From Linum tenue (taxonomy: Eukaryota > Streptophyta > Magnoliopsida > Malpighiales > Linaceae), in NCBI GenBank assembly GCA_946122785.1, contig CAMGYJ010000004.1:15708150-15772149 (forward strand): DNA of 64,000 bases, written 5' to 3'. Under the pieces are notes generated by a model. That model worked only from the letters and a program-made list of their open reading frames with translations, ran no database searches and was not told the origin of the DNA. Below, piece by piece: positions 54,432 to 64,000 of this stretch (the stretch's first letter is position 1; the number at the start of each line of letters is the position of its first letter). Both the position numbers and the translations under genes were made by a program.

Positions 54432-56153
54432 TGGTTGCAGGCACCCTCATCAGAATCATGCAAGTTGTCAAGAACACGAATTGGAGGAAGCTGATCAAAG
54501 ACGATTAGCAAAAATAAATCAATTGTTGACGCAGCTGGCGTCGTTCGATGGGAACGACCATGAAGATGACTCGTTGGACGAGGAGGTCCCGGTGGAGGCA
54601 ATCAAAGCGTAGCAGCTGACCAAGGTTGAGCATGAGTTGGCGGACGGTGACCGAGCAGAGAAGCAAGCGTTGGGATGTGATGCATCTGATGAAGGGAAGT
54701 CGGGGCGAGTCGCCACAAGAGCAAATGGCGGTAGGGAGGAGCAGAGCAAGGCCGCCGTTGCTGCTATACCACCACCCTCACCGTCTTTTGCCAACAAGGA
54801 GCGAAGCGAGGTCTCCAAGGCAACTGTAGTTGTGGTGGTCGAAGAAGAATGAGGAAGAGATCTGGCCGCTCATGCCACTATCCCTAGCAAGGGAGAAGAT
54901 TTTGAAGCCAAGTCGTGTTGCAGACTGGAGGTTTCAGAAGAAGCCCCGAACAAATCCCAGCTCCGACGGAGCAAAAATGGCGGGGCTCTGCATCAAAGCA
55001 TATCCACAGCTCCAGCCATGGCGTCCACCAACGAGGAGGCCGAGCCGCTGGTGAGGCCAGAAACGTGGCGGGGCCGCCGAGTGGAACACTTGCAGTCAAA
55101 GAAGGAGGAGCAGAGCCGCTGGAGTTCTTCGCCTGTGGCTAGATTCCGAGGGAGGTGCACTGTTGGAGAAGAAGAAGAGAAGCAGGTTAAGATGAAAGAA
55201 GAACCGTCTGTGCTCTAGAGGAAGAAGAAGAAGCACGGCGGCGGGATTCTCTGTTCGCCGAGACAGGAGACATCGCTGGTGGTCTGAATCTCGCAGACGC
55301 CACGACCTGCTCCTCGCCGGGAGATGAAGATGGTGGCAGGATTGGTTGAGTCGCCGTGTCGTGGGTGAAATGACGCGCCGACGAAGAGTGAGATGACCGA
55401 AGAGTAGTCGAGGAAGAAGGAGGATGGCTGTCACGTCTCTCTTCTAGCAACCCTAGGTTGCGCCATCAAGCAGCCAAAACCGTTGGGTCGAGATGTGGTT
55501 TGGGTTGCTGTTCTCGAGTTGGCAGGATTGGATCAGTCGAAGAGGGACAAGAGGGAGCTTAGTAGTGGGCTAAAAGGTAGCCAACAAAGCGGCTCGAAGC
55601 CAAGAGGAATTTGGACCGAGGCAGAGTTTGGTAGTGGCGTGAACATGAAAGAGAGAATCTGGTTGCAAAAGAATTATGGACCGAGTTATCAAGAGGGATT
55701 CGACCCACCAATGGGTTTTTCTATTAGATGTATTTTGCAGGAACAAATTAGGAAGGAAGTAGTAAGTGGGCTTAGTGGAGTAAGAGTTGGGCTTTCAATA
55801 AAGCTTAATCCAACCCAACTTGGAGAAGAATGGAGCCCAACAAAGCTTGTCTTCACCCCCAAGTCAATGGAGAAATTTATGGAGCATTTCCTTGAAGACC
55901 TCAAGTTAGAGCATAAGAAGAACAATTCTTCGATTCTTATATCGTGGATTTCGAAAAGGAAGAGAAGAATTGTTCGGCTATGGGCTAGAATGTAGGTGCC
56001 ACGTGGTGGGAGAAGAGTCGCGGAAAGTGGAAGTGGTTGGGGAAAGATTCGTTCGTGGGATGGACCGTAATTGGAAGCAAAGAAAGCGGAAGGCCAAGAA
56101 GGCGAAAGTCGACTGCAACCTTGAGGGCAATGTCACTTTCAAGAGGGGTGGAT
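54432..56153 (+). other. Interior of the small LTR element
   Basis: Overlapping short frames; the longest, 55483-55995 (170 codons), contains MKERIWLQKNYGPSYQEGFD and a Lys-rich end and shows no known domain. Purine-rich GAAGAAGAAG tracts cause many of the other frames. Confidence 0.5.
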
Positions 56154-56535
56154 TATCAGAAACCCGCCCTATTATAGTTTCTATTATTATATTAGGTAGA
56201 ATAATTATAATTATGGTTAGTAGAGATTTAGTCGTATTAGGATTATTATTATTAGGATTTTCTAGTATTTCCCTATAAATATGTAATTTGGGTTTACATC
56301 ATAATCAATCAAGAAGAGTATTAAGCAAAGTATCACTCCTAATGTTAATCTCTCTCAACTCCTATTTCTATTCTCTCCTAAACCAAAGCCTCGTTCGATT
56401 CTTGATTCTATTATGTTCTTCTCATCTAAATCCCTAATTCTTTCTGTCGAACCCTAAATCCCTATTCGTTACCTGTTATTGCGGGTGCCGAAGATCAGTC
56501 CCTAGAATCCCTAGAAGTGGGGTTCTTTCAGCTTC

Positions 56536-57329
56536 TCACCAGTAACTTTTGTGCCAAGTAACCCTATCCCGCGCAAAAGGTCTTCGACGCACAGAACATA
56601 ATGATAGACGAGAGTGACGATAAACCTTGTTTCTATTACTCATAAACTATATATATTACCTAATTCTAGGGTATGCAGCTCCCGATCTTCTTATTTCTTC
56701 GGAATTGATCTCGGGGAACGACGACCAACTGCACTCGCGCAATTTATCTTCTTATTTGATTTGATACATTGTAATTAGTACATTTGATATGTGCGATTGC
56801 ATATTTCATATCAGTTAAAAGTTGAGATATAACAACGTTAATTCAACCATTTTAACAATGTTACCTAACACCTGAGATATAATAATCATTCATTTTCTGT
56901 GATAATTTGTGTTAATTTATAAAATAAATTATAAATTTCCTATTAGAAATAAATAAAAAATAATCTATTCTAAGCAAACAATATCAAAAGAATAATTGCA
57001 ACTTCCAAATCATGTTTTCAGAAACAACATAGTAGGTACTGCGATGACATTAACCCAAAATCATAGGTACGTAAGATAAAAAAAAGTTTACACAGGGGAA
57101 GTTAATGTCCAGGGCATTGTCGTCTCACCAAGGTTGTCAAACCCCTATCAGACCCTCGATTGGACCCGGTTCGACCTAAGTCGGGCTTCAAAACTGCCTC
57201 CAGAGAGCCTTCGGTTTGACCCATACAAAGGGGGAGGAAAAGAAGAAGAACAAAGAAGGAAGGGAGATGGTGGGTGCGTCATGAAGGTTAGGTAGATTTA
57301 AGCTGTCAAAAATAAATTTTTTATAGATA
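56536..57329. other. No gene recognised
   Basis: AT-rich. A phrase common in plant repeats (AAGGTTGTCAAACCCCTATC) occurs near 57131. Nothing further. Confidence 0.5.
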
Positions 57330-57334
57330 CATAT

Positions 57335-58066
57335 TGTTGGGATTTTTAGTGGTGTGAATGGAAATAAAAGGGGAAAGTTTCAAGAGAGTATCTTGAAGTA
57401 CCATGTTGGTAAGATGTGGGAAGGCACGGCCTCGAATTCGATCGATTTGATGTAATATGTGGTTAATTGGTTAAATTGGTTTGTGTAACCAAATGGACCA
57501 AACCAAACCGAGTTGAACCAAATCGAACCAAACCGATGTGGCGGTTGGAATAACCAAACCGGTCCAACTTCCATGAGGCCGAACCAATGCAATGGTTGAA
57601 ATATTTTAAACGAACCAATGCAATGGTTGGGGTGTAACCACCCATATGAAGAGTTGCCTCCCTTCAATGCATCCCTTCATTTTCTATAAATAGCACCATA
57701 CCCCCTCTTGTTTTAACTACGAGTTTTACATGGATTTTTCCCGGTACTGAAATTCTGCCAAAATCCAAAACTAGTTTTTCTGCATTCTTTTCAAAGAGAA
57801 AATAGAGTCAAGTGTGGTTCTCGCCGTTTCGCTGCGTTCGATGGTTTCCGGGGGTTGAGGTACCGCTACGCCGGAAAAGGTACGTCCTTTCTATCCTGGG
57901 AGGAATCATTACACAACCTTGGGTACTTGAGGGGAATAAGATTCTTTAAGGAGAGATAGTGAATTCTATCGGCTAGGACGCTTGCATGTGTCTTTGCATG
58001 TTTTCTTAATCTTATGTGTTTGCTTGTGTTGCAAGAAAATAGTATACGTGAACAATTTCCCCAACA
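57335..58066 (+). repeat. 5' LTR
   Basis: Near-identical to 62050-62781. CTATAAATAGCACC (57684-57697) is a strong TATA-type promoter. AACCAAA/CCGA/ACCAATGCAATGG repeats lie upstream of it. Confidence 0.92.
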
Positions 58067-59035
58067 ATCTTAAAGAATCTTATTGTTTATTGGTTATTGT
58101 TTACGTTGCATAAGAACCCTAATACTTGGAGAATTTGCATGCGCAATTGATAACTGGAAAATTGCAAGAACAATATGTTTATTTGGTTCTCTGTGCATAA
58201 TAACCGGGTGTTTTTGTTCCCGTGGGTTGATCTGCTTTGTTCTGATTTGTATGCATAGAGAGAAGTTGAGGTTTAAAACCGAACATATATGCTATTTCTT
58301 CATTTGCATAAATATCCATCACCACTGGTCACAATGAAATAGAAAATGATGATACGTTATATAGTATGTAATCTGTATATATGTTGTTGTAATTGGTATT
58401 GATTTGTTTTTTATCAATACAATCCCCACATACATGCTACGTTAAATTAGGCATTTTAGTGGATGGTTTTGTGTAAATGGCCAATTCATTTCATTAATTA
58501 TTGCATGAATCGTGAAATGAGTAAACTGGCCTGGTTGGCTTTTGAAAGGATTTCAAATTGTATCCAGCAGCCATTAAGAAGAATTTGTGGCTCCTTATGT
58601 ATAAGTGGAACTTGATCTGTCCCTGGATAATTTGCTTTTGGTTAGTGATCAATCTGTTGGTTGTTTAAAGGTTTGAGAAGGGACTTGATCATGTACTTGA
58701 TCATATAGACATATGACTTTGTGTTGTTTTTTAACCCCTGTTTTGTTCCACTGCTATCGGAGAGAAAGGACGATAGCTAATGCCATGCGGATGGTGGGTT
58801 GGTTTCATACATATATGTTTGAACAACATATATATGATTCTGGAAGTGCTTTGCCACTGGTCAAGTTGTGTGTACTTCATTCTTCTTGGTTGGTTCCAAA
58901 AGAAAAAGTGGCATTCGTAAGCAAATTCCGGAATTAGATTGTGATCCTTGTGTTCCCATGGAACTGTCTATTTAAGTTGTCTGGCTATATAATGACATTG
59001 GTGGAGAGCATCCAACCAATTATTGGACTCTAGAT

Positions 59036-59220
59036 GATATACCCATCTATAAGTGGTACTCAATGGGTCCTAATGTGGATGATTTGGGCACCCATGTGGA
59101 CTCGATGGAGAGTATGGGGGAAGAAGAGGAATTTGAGGAATCGGAGAACGAGGAGGAGTACTCCGACATAGCAACCGATGAATGCCTCTCTGATCCTGAC
59201 TTCGACCCTAAAGATTCTTA
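59036..59220 (+). CDS. Acidic C-terminal ORF remnant inside the young LTR element
   Basis: The plus frame ending in TAG at 59218-59220 reads YKWYSMGPNVDDLG, then GEEEEFEESENEEEYSD and a DPDFDPKDS end: a compact acidic tail with an organised look. No upstream start connects cleanly, and stop codons interrupt earlier sequence, so it may be the last exon of a decayed element protein. No family recognised. Confidence 0.3.
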
Positions 59221-59989
59221 GGATTCTTGTATATGTATTGTGATCTCCTTTGAGGAGTAGACATATGTATGCGTGTGTATATATACATATGGTATTAATA
59301 TGTGTGTACCTATGTAAGTCGTGTATTTACATGATGAATAAAGGACAAATGTTCTTATCTCTCAAGTGGAAAATTAATTGGATAAAACCTTACGAGTTTG
59401 TTTGGTTCCAAAATTAACCACAAAGTTTTAATGCTTTTATTGAATTGGTCCATCTCAATTATGTGGCATGGATGAATGATAATTGTTCCAATTTAATTTG
59501 GTCACTTTTTCATTCAAGGTGATGCATGAGATGATGGAAGTACTTATGATAGTCCTTCATGGACTCTAAGTAACGGTGGTTTGGATAGTAGTAAACTATC
59601 TAGTGGGAGAATATGAACAATCATAGGTGTGTAAAACCTATGGAGCGTGGCAAGTGGGGACTTGTGAGTCAAGTCTATCTATGCCGGAATGGTTGCAAAC
59701 GTAATTTTCATAGTATGTTGGACATAGTTTGAAAGAGTATACCTCCAATGTGTTGGAGATGAAATTTGGTTAATGCACGTTTAAGGATTGCATTACGAGA
59801 AAGCTACAAGCGATAAGGAATTCTAGTTCCTGTGATAGTTGTGAAGACATCATAATTTATTTATCATGTATGTGGTTTAGGACTTGATGTTTCCTATGCC
59901 ATGAGGGCAAGGAAAATGAAGCTATGATTGATCCTTATAGGAATTTAATAAGCTTGCCAAATGATGTTTGTCATCAAGATAAGCATTAG

Positions 59990-60420
59990 GTCAGAATTGT
60001 TTATGACCTATGATTATCAATGTGAAGCTCATTGACAGAATTGTTTATGGTGTATATAGATATATATCATTGGAAAACAATTTGGCATGAGAGCTCAATT
60101 GAGATGATCTTATTGAACATAAAGACTGGATTACCTATGGTATATTTATGAAGTTTATACCATTGGAAAAGAATTAGACAATTGAATTAGAAATTCGTTT
60201 GAATTACTTGTGGTATATTTACATAGATGAAATGTCATTGGAAAGTAATTAGATGGGATTTCCATTACTGGAATGTATCTGAATTACTTATGACGTCTCA
60301 AGTTGCCTTGATCAATACCATTGGTAAGTAATTGGATGATTTTTCTAATAAAATCTAATTGTTTGTGGTATGCTAATCGAGTGAGATCATACCATTGGTA
60401 AATAATTAGATACATATAGT
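59990..60420 (+). repeat. Degenerate tandem repeat with CCATTGG core
   Basis: Five to six units of about 70-95 bp, each with GAATTACTTRTGGTAT-like and ACCATTGGAAARTAATT-like segments, in one orientation. Confidence 0.75.
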
Positions 60421-62049
60421 GGTTGGCAAGTTCAATAAGTAAAACCAGGGAAAATAAATGGGATTATTCCATGATGTTTGGCAAATGGTAGAATTGTGGG
60501 GGAGAAGAGCTAGCCATTGTTTCGGCTACTATCTCGAGACCCTACAGTGGGACGCAAACCTATCCATAAGACAAAAGTGGAAAGGTAAACAAAGTCATAC
60601 TTGAAAGTATGAAGGTGTCCAATGAGTAAGTGAGAGTCCTTAAACCTTGTGGAGTTAACCCAGTCCAAGGGTATAACTTATGAGTATACTCTAGCATATA
60701 TTGACGTTATGTCAGAGGCTAGAATATTTATTGATGTTGATCCACTCTTCCCAACGAGATGATTTTGACCTTATACATGAATGTATATGAACAACATTCC
60801 CCAAACTGGAAACGTTGGTTTCAACAACTATGGCGCAATAGTTGAAATGTGGGGGATAAATTGGGGGAAATTAATGTAGAATGTCGCTTGGGTGAAAGTG
60901 ATACTTAGAAGATTTGCGTAAACCCTAAGCTAAGTCATAAATGTCACTACATTTAAAGAGATACTTGTGAAGCTCAAGTACTTTAAGGTTAATGAAGTGG
61001 AGAGACTTCAATACCGTTGACATGTGTTATGATTATTGCAAGGCAATAAAATCAAGTCAAGCTCACAAGATGTGTAGTGAATTGAAAAGAGACGAGTCTT
61101 TGGTGTATTGTACCCAAAGGGAACTCACCGGATGAACCAAAAGGCAATCCATTAATGGATAGGCATTTATGGTTAATGAGGAGCAGTATCTTGGAAAACG
61201 TCCAAGTTAAACTCTAAGACCGGTGAAGTTGAGTAGTTTGGCCCGCAAAGACTGGCGTTAATAAAACGCATTTGTGCACAAAATGGTTACTGCAAGGGCT
61301 AGAAGTGTTATGTGAAAAATCTCGTCGTAGAAACATAACATTATTGATTGGTTAATTTCTAGCGAAGTTATCGGAGATGATCAGTTTAGATCAAGTGATA
61401 ACAAACGTGGGGGCCCATCTAGAAATTAATTTAAGCATCGAAGGGAATGGACTCGTGGCCTAGGACAAATCATCATGGCGGTAACTCTACCTAAGCAGGA
61501 TTGGCAGACCCAACCTCTAGGTTCAAGGAGAAACAAAGTTGTGATTGATGGTCCGACATTGTCAAATTATTCAAAGTCCATTCTCATGATGAGACAATGT
61601 CCAACTATAAGGGTAAACCTAAAGATGGAAGGTTTTTAATGGTTTCTAAGTTTGACACAGGATGTGATCAAATAGTGTCTTTTCGGAATACATGTTTAGA
61701 AATCACCTATGTGAGTGTGAAGTGGAGCCGCTTCAAGGAGAATAAAAGAAGGCCTGTTCTCTAAGCACTCATGAGACCAGGCGGTGTTCATGGCTGAAAC
61801 GAACACAACAATGAGAACCAGTGAACGGATAAGAGTTAGGTGTGTGGCATATGTTGTCTTAGTATAAAAGTAAAAACCGATGGTTCAAAGATATCACATC
61901 TACCGATTGGTGAGTATACTCGATATATGTTCACTAAGGAAGGTTCAAAGGGAAACCTACCTATTCCGATGCAACTAATTCTTAGTCGAGAATCACATGA
62001 TTTTTTGCATAGTTTTTAAAGTACAACATTCTCCATTCATGTGGGGGAT

Positions 62050-62781
62050 TGTTGGGATTTTTAGTGGTGTGAATGGAAATAAAAGGGGAAAGTTTCAAGA
62101 GAGTATCTTGAAGTACCATGTTGGTAAGATGTGGGAAGGCACGGCCTCGAATTCGATCGATTTGATGTAATATGTGGTTAATTGGTTAAATTGGTTTGTG
62201 TAACCAAATGGACCAAACCAAACCGAGTTGAACCAAATCGAACCAAACCGATGTGGCGGTTGGAATAACCAAACCGGTCCAACTTCCATGAGGCCGAACC
62301 AATGCAATGGTTGAAATATTTTAAACGAACCAATGCAATGGTTGGGGTGTAACCACCCATATGAAGAGTTGCCTCCCTTCAATGCATCCCTTCATTTTCT
62401 ATAAATAGCACCATACCCCCTCTTGTTTTAACTACGAGTTTTACATGGATTTTTCCCGGTACTGAAATTCTGCCAAAATCCAAAACTAGTTTTTCTGCAT
62501 TCTTTTCAAAGAGAAAATAGAGTCAAGTGTGGTTCTCGCCGTTTCGCTGCGTTCGATGGTTTCCGGGGTTTGAGGTACCGCTACGCCGGAAAAGGTACGT
62601 CCTTTCTATCCTGGGAGGAATCATTCCACAACCTTGGGTACTTGAGGGGAATAAGATTCTTTAAGGAGAGATAGTGAATTCTATCGGCTAGGACGCTTGC
62701 ATGTGTCTTTGCATGTTTTCTTAATCTTATGTGTTTGCTTGTGTTGCAAGAAAATAGTATACGTGAACAATTTCCCCAACA
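62050..62781 (+). repeat. 3' LTR
   Basis: Same length as the 5' LTR; followed by the duplication CATAT. Confidence 0.92.
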
Positions 62782-62786
62782 CATAT

Positions 62787-64000
62787 AAGATAAATTCCAT
62801 TTCAGTCATTAAACCTTGGTTTAATTCACCTACATAGCCATAACTTTCGCGCTTTTGACAATAATAGCCACTTTTTGAAAAATACAGAAAAATAGCCATT
62901 CCGTCCAAAACTTTAACGGACCAAGTACGAATATTGACTAGACTAACAGTTTCAGCTGACGTGGCATATTTTGGTCAAAAAGTGGAAAAATACATTTTTG
63001 GATTAATTAACAATTAGATAAAAATAGACTAAAATTAAGAAACGAAAAAATAAGCATCTTCTTTCTCTCGTCCTCACCGCTTCCCTGTGACATTGGCATC
63101 CGTCTTCCGCCTCCGTTATCCTCTTTCTCTCAACCACCTATTCCCAATCCATCTCCTTGCCTTCAGTGCCCTTCTCTTATAGTTCGATGATGCTCCCCTT
63201 CACCTCTTCGTCCCAAATCTGGAATCCATATCCAAAACCAAATCAACGGAAATGGGCAGTGCAGGAGAACCAGACACGGGAGCTCGCGGCGGAGCAGGGG
63301 AGTCGCGTCGGTGATGGAGTTAAGAAATCATCGAGTTCGCCCCCTCTGTCGCATTATTACTCTGCCAAATTCTACAACCACCGCTCCACCGCCTCACAAA
63401 CCCTAAATTCCTCCCATCTCACTACACGTAGTCGTCGACCGCTCAGTACCTACCCCTTCTTATCCTCAAACTACGAAGAATCTGTTCAATCAAGCCTGGA
63501 GAGAGTTGGAGGACATCGACCATCGGGTTTAGCTCTAATTGACCGATTCCCCTTCGCAACTCAACCACCGTCGCACAATTCCTTCCAATCGACGCACTAA
63601 TTTGGCAAGAGATGGACAGCTTGGATAGGGGTTTGTTCTCGAAGGAGCTTTTCAATGACCTCGTTTTGAGATGAGCAAAAATGGTCTCCAGATCTACCAC
63701 CGTCGTTCAAAGAAAAGCTTCAACCCAATGTGCAACAGTCACCGTTTTTTGGTTCGTTGGTCATTGGGTTTCGATTTATGGGTTTCTCGTGGCCGATTTC
63801 AGACTAGCAAATCCTCCAAGTTAGGCGTTGGTGACTGGATCGGCCGATGGGTGTGCGACGAGAACTCATTTGGATGCAGGAAGGGGAAGGGTCTTGGGTC
63901 AATCGTATTTGATTTGAGTGCAGGGGAGAAGCTCTGGTGGCGCCGACGGGGGACGATGAGGCCGCCGATGGGGAAGGGATGAGATGGAAGAAGAAGGCGA
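62787..64000. other. Unassigned right-end sequence
   Basis: Begins with AT-rich DNA, then Ser/Pro- and Arg-rich frames. The largest, 63157-63600 plus (147 codons), has no motif, and its antisense and shifted frames are equally open. The last 300 bases are GC-richer and might lead into a gene or element beyond the window. Confidence 0.4.

Larger units (their letters stand above)
53081..56530 (+). mobile_element. Small non-autonomous LTR retrotransposon
   Basis: TSD GCTTC at 53076-53080 and 56531-56535. LTRs of about 375 bp once a nested MITE is removed (5' 53081-54417, 3' 56154-56530). Met-tRNA-type primer site TGGTATCATAGCC at 54419-54431. Purine tract CAAGAGGGGTGGA before the 3' LTR. The 1.7-kb interior has no gag or pol that I recognise. 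Confidence 0.88.
57335..62781 (+). mobile_element. Very young LTR retrotransposon without recognisable pol
   Basis: LTRs 57335-58066 and 62050-62781 are both 732 bp (TGTTGGGATTTTT...TTTCCCCAACA), with two differences noticed by eye. TSD CATAT at 57330-57334 and 62782-62786. Polypurine-like TGTGGGGGAT precedes the 3' LTR. The sequence after the 5' LTR (ATCTTAAAGAATC) is not the usual Met-tRNA site. The 4-kb interior has no gag or pol motif, so it must be mobilised in trans. Confidence 0.92.

Noticed and set aside
54432..55450. Several open frames in the small LTR element
   Set aside because: Caused by GAAGAAG-type purine runs; open on both strands and without domains.
63157..63982. 147- and 103-codon frames near the right edge
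   Set aside because: No motif, overlapping antisense frames equally open, low-complexity Ser/Pro or Arg content; kept as unassigned sequence.

Overview
ORGANISM. This is nuclear DNA of a flowering plant. It carries a single-exon oleosin gene of the seed/pollen oil-body family, spliced genes with plant-type introns, TTTAGGG telomere-type motifs, and plant retrotransposon lineages (Tekay-like, Athila/Tat-like, copia, plant L1). It also carries plant DNA transposons (MULE, hAT, PIF/Harbinger-like). The oleosin reading frame is GC-rich while its surroundings are AT-rich; I cannot name the species. Apart from the oleosin, nearly every recognisable feature is a transposable element (TE) or its remains. 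LAYOUT. 1-312 is an A-rich coiled-coil frame running off the left edge. 385-4200 is a decayed L1-type LINE on the minus strand, split at 1766 by a solo LTR with target-site duplication (TSD) CATAC. From 4801 to about 38372 lies a stack of nested elements. A terminal-inverted-repeat (TIR) element sits in an older repeat and is itself split by an old Tekay-like LTR element (5403-37966, TSD GCACT on both sides). Inside the Tekay lie a hAT relic (TSD AGCGTAGG), a young Athila/Tat-type element (8055-13223, TSD CGACG), a hAT MITE, two inverted GGTACC-rich MITEs beside TA microsatellites, a 14.3-kb Mutator-like element (MULE; 16996-31295), a second hAT relic and a solo LTR (32965-34922, TSD TTACT). 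38633-42121 is a gag-only copia element whose 3' LTR holds two further DNA elements. 42368-42859 is the oleosin. 46643-51639 is a minus-strand Tat-lineage deletion derivative with an antisense gene (TSD ATTAT). 52374-52955 is a hAT MITE (TSD TTTAACCT). 53081-56530 is a small LTR element with a Tourist-like insertion (TSD GCTTC). 57335-62781 is a very young LTR element without recognised pol (TSD CATAT). 62787-64000 is unassigned. HOW THE PARTS WORK TOGETHER. The MULE is the most interesting unit. Its long TIRs (about 0.8-0.9 kb) enclose a FAR1/Jittery-type transposase with an intact DDE triad (minus) and, divergently, a nine-exon Ulp1-like protease gene whose catalytic Cys codon reads Ser. It also carries an intact 283-codon 'plant transposon protein'-like frame and an internal segmental duplication. 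Its outermost about 20 bp are almost the same as the ends of the neighbouring MITEs. Both abut (TA)n, so the MULE looks like an autonomous partner of a microsatellite-targeting MITE family. LTR pairs and empty sites inside the window allow relative dating of several insertions. LIMITS. Everything was read by eye. Family names rest on recognisable motifs and termini, not on searches; exon borders are inferred from GT/AG sites and open frames.
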